From: Tillandsia leiboldiana
Lineage: Eukaryota; Streptophyta; Magnoliopsida; Poales; Bromeliaceae
Direction: 5' to 3'
Length of the DNA stretch: 64,000 nt
Assembly: GCA_029204045.2 (NCBI GenBank)
Contig: CM055069.1
Span: forward strand, 25,214,825-25,278,824
In this document: piece after piece, positions 10,264 to 22,732 of the stretch
Layout of the letters: each line of letters opens with the position of its first letter
Numbering within the stretch: position 1 is the stretch's first letter
Program-made: the position numbers and the translations under genes
The notes under the pieces: model-generated
The model's input: the letters and a program-made list of their open reading frames with translations, nothing else
Told to the model about the DNA's origin: nothing
Databases searched by the model: none

Positions 10264-11602
10264 TGTTGGGTTATATGTAATAAGGATCTAAATAGGGAAA
10301 AAAAGACCTAGAGGGGGGTGAATAGGTGTAAACATATAAACACTCAAAAATCGTTGCGATAAAAACCCAATGCGGAAATAAAAATAATACGCAAGATTTT
10401 TACGTGGAAAACTCCATCACCGGAGTGAAAAACCACGGGACCGATAACACGGCAGAAATCCACTAGAATTAAAACACGTACAAGGTGATTTACCGTACAC
10501 ACTTACGACTCAACCTTTTCCATACGCTCCTAGAGGATCTTCTCCGCTCGCTCCACGACGCTTCTCGAATCCACGATCTGCGCCCAACGCCGAATCCACG
10601 GCGTCCAACGTCGAATCCACGACGTCCGACCGAATCCACGGTCTTCACCCAATAGCACCCTTCGAATCCACGAACGTGCCTCGCTCCGAATCCACGAGAG
10701 CGGTTGAACCTTGAATCCACAAGGACACGCGAATCCACGCGCCGATATTTGGGGTAAATCGTTGTTTTTGGTGGTGATGATCCGCCGAATACTTAGATCA
10801 AAGATAGATCGGAAATACCATCTAAGTATTCATTAGTTTGATTCAACTCAAGAAGTGAGTATGAAAACCTAGAATCAAACTAATCAATATAGATGAAGAA
10901 ACATAGAGTATTCTCTAATGATTTCCTTTCTTCTCTATATGTGGATCTAGAGCCGTATAAGATGATATATGAAAATGACGGCTATTTGGATTAACCCTAG
11001 AAAAAGAGTCATAGGGTCTATTTATAGGTTAGAAACCCTAGGAAGGAGATAAGAATCAAAAACCTAACATTTCTGGAAATTTTACGTACGGCGATCCGGA
11101 TCGGATTAGCTGTGATCCGGATCGTCGTAACGAGTCAGGCAATTCCAGAAAAACGAAGGTTCGGGATCCGGATCGAAGTGCTTGATCCGGATCGTTCATA
11201 CAGTTCACCAAACATCAACGTTCGGGATCCGGATTGCGAAGCCTGATCCGGATCGTTCAAGGAAGATGGTAAACTCAGTGTTCGGGATCCGGATCAAGAG
11301 AGGCTACGATCCGGATTGAACTGGTGTATGAACGAACCACCTTCGGGATCCGGATCGAACAACCTGATCCGGATCCTGAACATGTCCCAAGTCCAGTTTT
11401 TGATTTTTATGCAATGAAAGATTCTTCCAAGTGTTTCTACACTACAAGAAGTATTCGGATCACACAAAATCTTTAGTTAAACATACCTGATCCTTTTGAA
11501 TTCTTCTTTCTTGAGATTGAGTTAAATGATCCAACTTTCTTCACCTTCAATCTTCAAGACTTGAGACTTTCACGAAACAACGCCAACTCAAATTCCGTAA
11601 CA
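10264..11602 (-). repeat. Copia 3' LTR (1339 bp), internal region cut away by E2
   Basis: Starts TGTTGGGTTATATG and ends TTCCGTAACA on the plus strand. It is a 3' LTR on the minus strand because the copia polypurine tract (ATCTCCC..., compare 48325) lies on its right side. It could be the 3' LTR of copia-B (5' LTR 35023-36364), which would make 10264-36364 one copia element stuffed with E2 and E3. However it is more like copia-A's LTR (7397) than the one at 35023, and its left flank CGAGC does not match CTGTG right of 36364. Confidence 0.85.
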
Positions 11603-11609
11603 ATCTCCC
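11603..11609 (-). other. Truncated polypurine tract of the copia element
   Basis: ATCTCCC is the first part of ATCTCCCCCTTT, seen complete beside the LTR at 48325. On the minus strand this is the AAAGGGGGAGAT tract that primes plus-strand synthesis. E2 begins at the next base. Confidence 0.7.
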
Positions 11610-11964
11610 TGTAATAGCCGCTAGTTTAAAATATTTTAAGGGTCTACTTTTGGTTCGTTATTTCCGCTTTTCGTTTCGGGGGGATTGGGGGATGATCGAA
11701 TAATTACTTGTTTCCGGACAGACCGTCGGGGCCCGCGGGTATTTTTAGTTAATAGGGCTCGCGAAACGGAGAGTGGCGGCGAAATCGGTTCTGAATTCCG
11801 ACGCCGGAATCTCCCGGAATAAATTCCGGAAGGTAGCTAACGGCTCAGATTGTTAACGCGGGTTACTTAGACGGACCGGACTCTAGTTCGCACCTGATTT
11901 GGACCCGTTTTAACTTGAACTGGGTTCTTTCCCTTTTTACCAACTTAACCGTTCCCGTTATTTT

Positions 11965-12240
11965 TCCCCCCCCCGTCGTATAACTCCCCTTAAACAAACC
12001 GTAACTCCCATAACTACCCCCTCTAACTACCCTTAACTACCCGTAACTCCCATAACTACCCCCTCTAACTACCCTTAACTACCCGTAACTCCCATAACTA
12101 CCCACTCCTACCCACTACCCGTAACTCCCATAACCACCCACTCCCTCTAACTACCCATTCCCCCATAACCACCCGTAACTCCCTTTAACTACCCACTCCC
12201 CTTAAACCCCCACACTCCCCCTTAACTACCCGTATTCCCC
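11965..12240. repeat. C-rich minisatellite in the E2 5' LTR
   Basis: Repeats of TAACTACCCGTAACTCCCA with variants, one unit doubled exactly (CCCATAACTACCCCCTCTAA). It looks superficially like telomeric CCCTAAA but the register never matches it. The second copy is at 20085-20345 in the 3' LTR. Confidence 0.8.
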
Positions 12241-12536
12241 ACAATTCCCCTACGTACGAAACCCCATTTCCCCAACCCTTCTATTTCCCAACCAAATCCT
12301 TCCGCTTCCTCACCGACTGCACGGAGGACCCAAGAGGCGAGACCAAGGAAGGAGAAGGAGGCGTCCTCACATTCCTTGTAGCCGAACGCGCAGGCCCGGA
12401 TCGCCTCTTCCTCCGACAACCGAGGTGAGCACGCTAGGGTTTTGCCTTCTCGCCCCATTCTTGGTTGGAGCGGACGAGAGGGGGGGGGGGGGAAAGGAAA
12501 AAGAAGGGGGCATGGGCATCGCGGGAATCCGGCGCG

Positions 12537-13135
12537 CACGGCGGCACCGCATGCGGACTGCCGCATGCGGGCGCCGCCGCTTGCGGGCGGCACCGCATGC
12601 GGACTGCCGCATGCGGGCGCCGCCGCTTGCGGGATGCCGCATGCGGGCGCCCCCGCATGCGGGCGCGCCGCTTGCGGGCTGCCGCATGCGGGCGCCCCCG
12701 CATGCGGGCGCGCCGCTTGCGGGCTGCCGCATGCGGGCGCACCCGCATGCGGGCGCGCCGCTTGCGGGCGCCTCCGCATGCGGGCACGGCCGCTTGCGGG
12801 CTGCCGCATGCGGGCGCCCCCGCATGCGGGCGCGCCGCATGCGGGCTGCCGCATGCGGGCGCCCCCGCATGCGGGCGCGCCGCTTGCGGGCGCCTCCGCA
12901 TGCGAGCACGGCCGCTTGCGGGCTGCCGCATGAGGGCGCCCCCGCATGCGGGCGCGCCGCTTGCGGGCGCCTCCGCATGCGGGCACGGCCGCTTGCGGGC
13001 TGCCGCATGTGGGCGCCGCCGCTTGTGCGCCGCTGCATGCGGGCGCCGCCGCATACGGGCGCTGCCGCTTGCGGGCACCGCCGCATGCGGGCGCCGCCGC
13101 TTGCGGGCACCTCCGCATGCGGACGGCCGCACGCT
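12537..13135. repeat. GC-rich tandem array in the E2 5' LTR
   Basis: About 600 bp built from 11- to 16-bp variants of GCCGCATGCGGGC and GCCGCTTGCGGGC. CpG density is extreme and each GCATGC core is a palindrome. Because the unit has almost no A or T outside GCATGC, all six frames stay open for 160-300 codons. The second copy is at 20645-21230, one 14-bp unit shorter. Confidence 0.93.
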
Positions 13136-13642
13136 GTTAGTACACCGCCCAGCCGTACGGGACCAGGCACGTACCTGTGCGTATTATACGCAAGGTGAGA
13201 GGGCGCCGGGCGCTCTAATCATTAGTCTGACAAAGCCTTAAGTCGCTGACTCCTATATGACAGATTCGTGTAGGTCCGGGCGGGCACCCGAGACGCGAGA
13301 GAACCTTACATCAGTCAGGAGCGCGACAACAAGGTGGGTTTACGGTCGAGGCTGAGTATTATGTTGGTAATCCGACAGGGACTTTTCATTATTTAACGGT
13401 ACTAACGTTGATGGTTTCTATGATGTACTACCTTACCCCGTGACATGGTGACATGGTTACTTGGATACTTGGTTACTTGGTTACTTGGTTACTGGTTACT
13501 TATGCTCGAGCTGCGACACGCGCACCCGCGGTTTGGCCACCGCAAAGGGTGCTCTTTTCCGGAAAGGCGGTCTTTGACCCGTGTTACCCCACGAGGTGAC
13601 GTAGTGGGGGGCCCCTGACCGCTGGGGGGTCTGAGGCAGCGA

Positions 13643-13789
13643 TGGGACTGCCGGGATTGGATCCCGATGTAGTCAGGTGTGAGACCGCCGGGATTGGATC
13701 CCGACGCGGTCAGGTGTGGGACTGCCGGGATTGGATCCCGATGTAGTCAGGTGTGAGACCGCCGGGATTGGATCCCGACGCGGTCAGGT
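13643..13789. repeat. 38-bp tandem repeat in the E2 5' LTR
   Basis: Four units alternate between two types: GGGACTGCCGGGATTGGATC...TGTAGTCAGG and GAGACCGCCGGGATTGGATC...CGCGGTCAGG. Each contains GGGATTGGATCCC, a short inverted repeat. The second copy lies at about 21743-21887. Confidence 0.88.
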
Positions 13790-14563
13790 GTTACAGGTGT
13801 TACCGGGGTTGCAGGTGCTACAGGTGGTACAGGTGGTTGCGAGTTACCATTACGAGTAGAGCGGTTGTTCCGGCTAGCATTACTTTGTGGCTTGGTATTA
13901 CTTTACTGCTTTAGTACTATTTTGATGATAGTGTCGCTGACTACCCACTCTGTGACAGGTACCTCCAGGGGGTAGAGGTAGGCGACGGTGAGGCCGAGTT
14001 GGTAGCAGTCGGTCTGAGGGAGCCCTAGTATGCTGTTTTATTTACCTTCTCTGCATTTCATTCAGAACTGTAGGTTATTGTGTGGTTCTCGATACCCTTG
14101 TGGGGTCGTGTGGATGTTGAATTCCTTCTTTCTACTTATGCACTACTATTTCCGTTATTGTCCCCGTTTGGCCGCTTTCAAAGCAACATGACTAGAAAAG
14201 AAAAGAACTTCGAAAACTATTTTTAAAAATCTGGGTCGTGTGGACCTGTTTTCCAAAACCTGTGGATTTATGGCATCTTTTCAAACTGTCTTCAAAAAAA
14301 AAACCTTGGGTCGTGTGGACCTGCTTTCAAAACTGTGAGTTTATCCTTTCAACTTGATTGGCCACGGGTATTGTTTAGTCTTCATGCACCGTACTACTTC
14401 GAACTGTTGTGATTAAATGGGAAAAATGATTGCTCATAATCGGCTATCGTAGCAGCCGCGACGCCGTGCATATACAGAGGAGACTCTGCCCGATTTTCGA
14501 GTAAATCTGTATATGTGGCGGGTCTGGGCACGCGCCGGGGAAGGAGGTTTTTAACAATCTAAA

Positions 14564-14597
<34 letters not shown>

Positions 14598-14670
14598 AGT
14601 ACGCACTTTGCGCGTACTTTGAAGTATCGTTTCCGCTAAAATAAAACCCCCGGGGCGTGACAGATTAAGA

Positions 14671-14683
14671 TGGTATCAGAGCC
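14671..14683 (+). other. Primer-binding site of E2
   Basis: TGGTATCAGAGCC, a perfect match to the initiator Met tRNA 3' end, eight bases after the LTR end. Confidence 0.92.
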
Positions 14684-14889
14684 TTGCTTTAATCACAACA
14701 GTGACGGCCCAACATCCACCGGGATATCACACTTAACTACAAATAAATGAAATGTGCAGGGTTTAAGGGCTAAGACGTGAGAGATCGGGGAGGGGATTTA
14801 TAGATAATGCTTCTTTTCTCTCTCAATTTTACGATGATTCATCTAGCTGAGATGAGTGCTAAGCTTTGGTTGGTATGTCTGTACAGACA

Positions 14890-17800
14890 ATGGTACGGAC
14901 CAGAGCGTCGGCCGAGGAGGTAGGGACAGATGCGACGACGTCGGCAGCTGCAGAAACCCAGCTCCTGCGGCAACAATTGAGAGAGATGGCGGGGGAGATG
15001 GCGACCCTTACGGATCGTGTGCGTCAATTGACGCAGCAGCAACCGATCGCTCCCGCCACTCCAGCAGAACCAATTGCACCGGCCGCAGTACCGCAAGCGA
15101 CAGGTACTGGGGTAGGGGCAACCCCCCTACCGGCGGCAACAGCCGGGCTAGCACATACCCAAACCACGGCGCCGATGGCAGCACCTGCATCAGGGTTCGT
15201 GGGGCCGGCGCCGGGGGCTCTCGGCGGGAGTACCCCCGCGGCCGCCGCCGTTGCCAGGGGGGGGACGGTTACGCGGGCGGAACGAGAGCGTGTGCGGGCC
15301 AATCTGACGGATTTCATGAAGTTCGAACCACCCACGTTCGAGGGGGAGACGACTGATCCCTGGGTAGTCGAAAAGTGGGTGGGAACGATGGAAAAATTGT
15401 TTGAGGACCTACTCATTGAAGACCCCGAACGCGTCCCTCTGGCAGTTCACTTTTTGGAGGGGAACGCTCGTCTATGGTGGAAGACGGTGCGTCCTGATCC
15501 TACCCAGGGCACCGTGTTACTATTGTGGACGACGTTCAAGCAGGAATTGTTTGGGGCCTTCTTCACAAATAGCGTCAAGAAGAAACTGGAGGACGACCTG
15601 AACCATATTCAGCAAGGGAACAAGACAGTCATGGAGTATCAGCGCGAATTTGTGCGCCTGGCCAATTGCGTCCCTTTCGTTATAAGGGATGAACCCCACA
15701 AGGCGCAACTATTCGTGGATGGGTTGCGAAGTGATATTTTCCAGGTGGTTCAAGCCGCTGACCTGCATACGTTCCAGAAGGTGGTTGACCGGGCCACTAT
15801 CGTAGAGCGTGGGATTGCCGTTACCCGCGCTAGGAGGGAGGTCCCGGCACAGCATGAAGATAGGAAGCGGCAACAGCAGAGCTATGGAGGGGGGTCATCT
15901 GCTGGAAACCGACTTCCCAAGCGGTGGAGGGCACAGTCGGGAGCACGGAGCGCACTTACGGGAGAGGCGAGGCCAAGAGACGGGCCTTGCGTGATCTGTG
16001 GGGGAGCGCATGGAGCGTTAGGTTGCTCCCAAAGAGCCGACCATTGCTTCCGTTGCGGTAAGCAGGGGCACTTCCGCCGCAACTGCCCCCTTACCGTGGG
16101 ATCAGCCTCCTCTGCCGCTTCCACGCCGTCACCACAATATTTGGGGCGGGGGAAAGCCCCTATGGGGTCGGCTTCTAGGCCCCCGGCTACGCGGCGCGAG
16201 GAGGATAGGCAACCTCAACCGGGCGGGCGAATTTATTCCATGAACCGCCAGGAATCGGACCCGCCAGAGCACGTACTTGCAGGTATAACTTCCATTTTAA
16301 ATTCACGTTCTAGGACCCTCTTTGATACCGGAGCAACGCACTCGTTCATTTCTCGCGAGTACGTGTTTTCGCATGACCTCGAGGAAACACCTCTTCAAAG
16401 TAGACTGACGGTCCAGACCGCGGGTGGGACGCTGGAGGCGACTACTTTGGTAGCCACTTGCCCGATTAAGCTAGGGCGGCTATTTTGCCCTTGGGATTTA
16501 ATTGTGATTCCCTTGAAGGAGTACGACGTTATTCTGGGCATGGACTGGCTCTCAAGGTACCAAGCGCTTATCGACTGCGATAAGCGGATGGTACAACTAC
16601 AAGAACCAAGTTTCCCTAAGAATGCGTACCTAGCGTGCAAAAGCACCTCCTTCCCGGCAGTCATCTCAGCGACTCGAGCCAGGAGTCTGATAGAGGGTGG
16701 GTGTGTAGCCTTTTTGGCATCGGTAGATCTGGTTACTCGACCCTCGACGACACCTTCAGACATCCCGGTGGTGAGGGACTTTCCCGATGTCTTTCCGACG
16801 GAGCTGCCTGGGATACCCCCTGAAAGGGAGGTGGTGTTCCCTATTGAACTCTTGCCAGGTACTCAACCTATAACGAAGGCACCCTACCGAATGGCCTTCG
16901 CGGAGTTGAAGGAGTTAAAAGCGCAGCTGGAAGACCTCTTGGACAAAGGGTTTGTCCGGCCGAGTGTGTCACCCTGGGGCGCACCAGTGCTTTTCGTACG
17001 GAAGAAGGATGGGAGCCTGCGACTCTGTATCGATTACAGAGGAATAAACAAGGTCACGGTGAAAAATAAGTACCCCTTGCCCAGAATCGACGACCTCTTC
17101 GATCAACTACGAGGAGCGACGGTCTTTTCAAAAATTGATCTACAGTCTGGCTACCACCAGCTCCGGGTTCGGAACGAGGACATTCCGAAGACCGCTTTCC
17201 GGACCCGGTATGGCCATTACGAGTTTACGGTCATGCCGTTCGGACTTACGAACGCCCCCGCAGTCTTTATGGACATGATGAACCGGGTCTTCAGACCATT
17301 CTTAGATCGGTTCGTGGTGGTCTTCATCGATGATATACTAATATACTCATCCACCGACGAGGAGCACGAGGATCACTTACGAACGATTCTCCAAACCCTC
17401 AGGGAGCAGAAGCTGTTCGCTAAGCTCAAAAAGTGTGAGTTCTGGCTACGCGAAGTAGGATTCCTGGGGCATGTGATCTCGGCAAAAGGAATCGCCGTAG
17501 ACCCCAAGAAGGTGGAATCGGTGATAGACTGGTAGCCGCCCACAACGGTGACGGAGATCCGCAGTTTCTTGGGGCTGGCGGGGTATTATAGACGCTTTGT
17601 CGAGGGTTTCTCGAAGATTGCGACCCCTCTCAACCGGTTGACCAAGAAAGGAGAAAAGTTTGTATGGACGGCCAAATGCCAGGAAAGTTTTGAAGAACTC
17701 AAAAGAAGGCTAACCGAGGCACCGATTCTTGTACTACCAACACCCGGTGAGGACTATGAGGTGTACTGCGACGCTTCAAGAATCGGCCTTGGGGGTGTGC

Positions 17801-19677
17801 TAATGCAGCAGGGGAAGGTAATAGCCTATGCATCTAGGCAACTAAAGGACTACGAAAGAAACTACCCAACACACGACCTGGAGCTGGCTGCAGTGGTCTT
17901 CGTCCTGAAGTTATGGAGACACTATCTCTTTGGGGTCCATTGTAACATCTTCTCAGATCACCAAAGTCTTAAATACCTGTTCACACAAAAGGAACTAAAC
18001 CTGCGGCAGAGGCGGTGGCTTGAATTACTGAAGGATTACGACCTAACGATCCAATACCACCCCGGGAAAGCAAACGTGGTAGCAGACGCTCTGAGCAGGA
18101 AGGGGCGACTGGAGGGAGGATCGGTAGGTGCGATAACTGAGCAGAGCGACTTGATCGCAGAATTTTCTCGACTAGGGTTAGAAGTAGTGTCAGCGGGCAC
18201 GGTTGCGCAACTTTTAACTCTGGTAGTCAAGCCAACACTGTTAGAAAAGATTCGAGAGGGACAGCAGGCGGACACGCACTTACAGCTCGTAAGAGACAAG
18301 ATCTCACCGGACCAGGAAGGGGACTTTTCATTAAAAAGCGATGATACCCTACGGTTCCGCGGGCGGATTTGCGTGCCGGATACTCCGGAATTAAAGAAGG
18401 AAATTCTGTCCGAGGCACACAGCGCCCCTTATACAGCGCATCCAGGAGGCACAAAGATGTACAGGGACCTCAAGCAGACCTTCTGGTGGCCCAAGATGAA
18501 GAGGGATGTAACCCAATTTGTAGCACATTGCCTGGTGTGTCAACAAATAAAGGCGGAACACCAACGACCGGCGGGAAAATTACAACCCTTACCGGTACCG
18601 GAGTGGAAGTGGGATCATATCACCATGGACTTCGTCACCGGGTTCCCACGTTCACCACAAGGACACGACACAATATGGGTTGTGGTAGACCGGCTAACTA
18701 AGTCAGCACACTTCCTGCCGATTCACACAACCTGGACCAGAGAGCGGTTGGCTCAAGTCTATCTCAGCGAGATTGTGAGACTGCATGGGGTACCGGCGTC
18801 GATCACATCAGACAGAGACACGCGTTTTGTCTCAAAGTTTTGGCAGAGTCTGCAACAAGCCCTGGGGACTAAATTGCACTTCAGCACAGCCTTCCACCCT
18901 CAGACAGACGGGCAGTCGGAGCGAGTGATACAGACGCTAGAGGACCTGCTTCGGGCCTGTGTACTCGATTGGGGAGTCGGTTGGGAGCGTTACCTACCAC
19001 TTGTAGAATTCGCTTACAACAATAGCCACCAGGCCAGTATACTGATGGCACCCTACGAAGCTTTATACGGGAGACGCTGCCGATCCCCGATCTGTTGGGA
19101 CGACTTGGGAGAACGAAAGCTCTTGGGACCCGACTTGGTGGAAGAAACAGAAGGGAAAGTGCGCCTCATCAGACAGCGCCTATTAACCGCCCAGAGCCGA
19201 CAAAAGAGCTACGCGGATCGAAGACGCCGCGATTTAGAGTTCCAGGTGGGAGAACACGTGTTTTTGCGGGTCTCGCCGTCCAGGGGAATCAAGCGATTCG
19301 GGTTAAAAGGCAAGCTAAGCCCGCGGTTCGTGGGACCATTCGAGATCCTGGAACGGATCGGCCCAGTGGCTTACCGCCTTGCCCTACCACCGAACCTCAA
19401 CCGGATTCATGACGTGTTCCACGTGTCGATGCTCAAGAAATACCTCCCCGACCCGTCGCATGTGCTGGACGTCTCGACACTCGAACTAAAGGAGGACCTA
19501 AGTTTCGAGGAAACCCCTGTACGAATACTAGCAAGAGAAAGTAAGACGCTTCGAAACCGAGACATTCCCTATGTGAAAGTGCTCTGGAGCAACCACGAGG
19601 AGCGGGAAGCGACGTGGGAACTAGAGTCGAAGATGAGAGAGGGCTATCCTTATCTCTTTACCACAAATCAGGTTTGA
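14890..19677 (+). CDS. E2 gag-pol polyprotein, one internal TAG
   Basis: About 1595 codons in one frame, encoding the structural and enzymatic proteins of a chromovirus. Order: coiled Q-rich N-terminus; gag domain (about 140-310); CCHC knuckle CFRCGKQGHFRRNC (about 386-399); aspartic protease LFDTGATHSFIS (about 477); reverse transcriptase with FIDDILIYS (about 812); RNase H beginning YCDASRIGLGGVLMQ (about 957); H2C2 integrase zinc finger (about 1177-1218); integrase core with MDFVTG, SDRDTRF and GQSERVIQ supplying D, D and E (1245-1345); and a C-terminal chromodomain ending near ATWELESKMREGYPYLF. The start at 14890 is chosen over an ATG 24 bases upstream because E1 starts at the same MxRTR. 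A TAG at 17533-17535 splits RT from RNase H with no frame change. Confidence 0.93.
17533..17535 (+). other. In-frame TAG inside E2 pol
   Basis: Codon 882, right after DW and before PPTTVTE, where E1 is open (DWPQPTTVTE). Frame and all motifs continue after it. CAG to TAG, a C-to-T change at a CHG site, would explain it, but the E1 codon at this place is CCC, so the ancestor is uncertain. Confidence 0.85.
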
Positions 19678-19700
19678 GTTTCGAGGACGAAACTCGTTTT

Positions 19701-19713
19701 AAAAGGTGAGTGG
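19701..19713 (+). other. Polypurine tract of E2
   Basis: AAAAGGTGAGTGG directly before the 3' LTR start TGTAATAG, the place where plus-strand priming is expected. Confidence 0.7.
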
Positions 19714-22700
19714 TGTAATAGCCGCTAGTTTAAAATATTTTAAGGGTCTACTTTTGGTTCGTTATTTCCGCTTTTCGTTTCGGGGGGATTGGGGGATGAT
19801 CGAATAATTACTTGTTTCCGGACAGACCGTCGGGGCCCGCGGGTATTTTTAGTTAATAGGGCTCGCGAAACGGAGAGTGGCGGCGAAAATCGGTTCTGAA
19901 TTCCGACGCCGGAATCTCCCGAATAAATTCCGGAAGGTAGCTAACAGGCTCAGATGGTTAACGCGGGTTACTTAGACGGACCGGACTCTAGTTCGCACCT
20001 GATTTGGACCCGTTTTAACTTGAACTGGGTTCTTTCCCTTTTTACCAACTTAACCGTTCCCGTTATTTTCCCCCCCCCCCCCCCCGTCGTATAACTCCCC
20101 TTAAACAAACCGTAACTCCCATAACTACCCCCTCTAACTACCCTTAACTACCCGTAACTCCCATAACTACCCCCTCTAACTACCCTTAACTACCCGTAAC
20201 TCCCATAACTACCCACTCCTACCCACTACCCGTAACTCCCATAACCACACACTCCCTCTAACTACCCATTCCCCCATAACCACCCGTAACTCCCTTTAAC
20301 TACCCACTCCCCTTAAACCCCCACACTCCCCCTTAACTACCCGTATTCCCCACAATTCCCCTACGTACGAAACCCCATTTCCCCAACCCTTCTATTTCCC
20401 AACCAAATCCTTCCGCTTCCTCACCGACTGCACGGAGGACCCAAGAGGCGAGACCAAGGAAGGAGAAGGAGGCGTCCTCACATTCCTTGTAGCCGAACGC
20501 GCAGGCCCGGATCGCCTCTTCCTCCGACAACCGAGGTGAGCACGCTAGGGTTTTGCCTTCTCGCCCCATTCTTGGTTGGAACGGACGAGAGGGGGGGGGG
20601 GGGAAAGGAAAAAGAAGGGGGCATGGGCATCGCGGGAATCCGGCGCGCACGGCGGCACCGCATGCGGACTGCCGCATGCGGGCGCCGCCGCTTGCGGGCG
20701 GCACCGCATGCGGACTGCCGCATGCGGGCGCCGCCGCTTGCGGGATGCCGCATGCGGGCGCCCCCGCATGCGGGCGCGCCGCTTGCGGGCTGCCGCATGC
20801 GGGCGCCCCCGCATGCGGGCGCGCCGCTTGCGGGCGCACCCGCATGCGGGCGCGCCGCTTGCGGGCGCCTCCGCATGCGGGCACGGCCGCTTGCGGGCTG
20901 CCGCATGCGGGCGCCCCCGCATGCGGGCGCGCCGCATGCGGGCTGCCGCATGCGGGCGCCCCCGCATGCGGGCGCGCCGCTTGCGGGCGCCTCCGCATGC
21001 GAGCACGGCCGCTTGCGGGCTGCCGCATGAGGGCGCCCCCGCATGCGGGCGCGCCGCTTGCGGGCGCCTCCGCATGCGGGCACGGCCGCTTGCGGGCTGC
21101 CGCATGTGGGCGCCGCCGCTTGTGCGCCGCTGCATGCGGGCGCCGCCGCATACGGGCGCTGCCGCTTGCGGGCACCGCCGCATGCGGGCGCCGCCGCTTG
21201 CGGGCACCTCCGCATGCGGACGGCCGCACGCTGTTAGTACACCGCCCAGCCGTACGGGACCAGGCGCGTACCTGTGCGTATTATACGCAAGGTGAGAGGG
21301 CGCCGGGCGCTCTAATCATTAGTCTGACAAAGCCTTAAGTCGCTGACTCCTATATGACAGATTCGTGTAGGTCCGGGCGGGCACCCGAGACGCGAGAGAA
21401 CCTTACATCAGTCAGGAGCGCGACAACAAGGTGGGTTTACGGTCGAGGCTGAGTATTATGTTGGTAATCCGACAGGGACTTTTCATTATTTAACGGTACT
21501 AACGTTGATGGTTTCTATGATGTACTACCTTACCCCGTGACATGGTGACATGGTTACTTGGATACTTGGTTACTTGGTTACTTGGTTACTGGTTACTTAT
21601 GCTCGAGCTGCGACACGCGCACCCGCGGTTTGGCCACCGCAAAGGGTGCTCTTTTCCGGAAAGGCGGTCTTTGACCCGTGTTACCCCACGAGGTGACGTA
21701 GTGGGGGGCCCCTGACCGCTGGGGGGTCTGAGGCAGCGATGGGACTGCCGGGATTGGATCCCGATGTAGTCAGGTGTGAGACCGCCGGGATTGGATCCCG
21801 ACGCGGTCAGGTGTGGGACTGCCGGGATTGGATCCCGATGTAGTCAGGTGTGAGACCGCCGGGATTGGATCCCGACGCGGTCAGGTGTTACAGGTGTTAC
21901 CGGGGTTGCAGGTGCTACAGGTGGTACAGGTGGTTGCGAGTTACCATTACGAGTAGAGCGGTTGTTCCGGCTAGCATTACTTTGTGGCTTGGTATTACTT
22001 TACTGCTTTAGTACTATTTTGATGATAGTGTCGCTGACTACCCACTCTGTGACAGGTACCTCCAGGGGGTAGAGGTAGGCGACGGTGAGGCCGAGTTGGT
22101 AGCAGTCGGTCTGAGGGAGCCCTAGTATGCTGTTTTATTTACCTTCTCTGCATTTCATTCAGAACTGTAGGTTATTGTGTGGTTCTCGATACCCTTGTGG
22201 GGTCGTGTGGATGTTGAATTCTTTCTTTCTATTTATGCACTACTATTTCCGTTATTGTCCCCGTTTGGCCGCTTTCAAAGCAACATGACTAGAAAAGAAA
22301 AGAACTTCGAAAACTATTTTTAAAAATCTGGGTCGTGTGGACCTGTTTTCCAAAACCTGTGGATTTATGGCATCTTTTCAAACTGTCTTCAAAAAAAACC
22401 TTGGGTCGTGTGGACCTGCTTTCAAAACTGTGAGTTTATCCTTTCAACTTGATTGGCCACGGGTATTGTTTAGTCTTCATGCACCGTACTACTTCGAACT
22501 GTTGTGATTAAATGGGAAAAATGATTGCTCATAATCGGCTATCGTAGCAGCCGCGACGCCGTGCATATACAGAGGAGACTCTGCCCGATTTTCGAGTAAA
22601 TCTGTATATGTGGCGGGTCTGGGCACGCGCCGGGGAAGGAGGTTTTTAAACAATCTAAACAAAAAAAAAATTAGTACGCACTTTGCGCGTACTTTGAAGT

Positions 22701-22732
22701 ATCGTTTCCGCTAAAACCCCCGGGGCGTGACA
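19714..22732 (+). repeat. 3' LTR of E2 (3019 bp)
   Basis: Same order of arrays as the 5' LTR: C-rich (20085-20345), GC array (20645-21230), 38-bp repeat (about 21743-21887), and a poly-A run of only 10 (22661-22670) against 31 in the 5' copy. Ends GGGGCGTGACA at 22732 and passes without a gap into the truncated LTR of E3. Confidence 0.92.

Larger units (their letters stand above)
11610..14662 (+). repeat. 5' LTR of E2 (3053 bp)
   Basis: Starts TGTAATAGCCGC and ends GGGGCGTGACA, immediately before the primer site. From left to right it holds a C-rich array (11965-12240), a GC array with SphI-type GCATGC cores (12537-13135), a 38-bp repeat (13643-13789), and a poly-A run of 31 near 14565-14595. 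All long ORFs in this LTR are products of the arrays. Confidence 0.92.
11610..22732 (+). mobile_element. E2: complete Tekay-type Ty3/gypsy retrotransposon
   Basis: 11.1 kb, with a 5' LTR (11610-14662), primer site, one gag-pol frame (14890-19677), polypurine tract and 3' LTR (19714-22732). The two LTRs are nearly identical, differing mainly in a 14-bp unit of the GC array and a poly-A length, so insertion is recent. The flanks are CTCCC on the left and CATTT on the right, with no target-site duplication. The left flank is copia sequence and the right flank is the LTR of E3. A single TAG interrupts pol; otherwise this is the best preserved element of the window. Confidence 0.93.

Noticed and set aside
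11965..12240. Interstitial telomere repeat
   Set aside because: Units such as TAACTACCCG resemble but never form consecutive CCCTAAA.
12222..13241. Several long overlapping Ala/Arg/His-rich ORFs on both strands (also 20333-21338)
   Set aside because: All six frames are open because the GC array lacks stop codons; no domain, no codon bias, and they change with unit number.
17533..17535. Programmed readthrough of the TAG in E2 pol
   Set aside because: It lies between RT and RNase H, not between gag and pol, is absent from E1 and E3, and lacks a CARYYA-type context.
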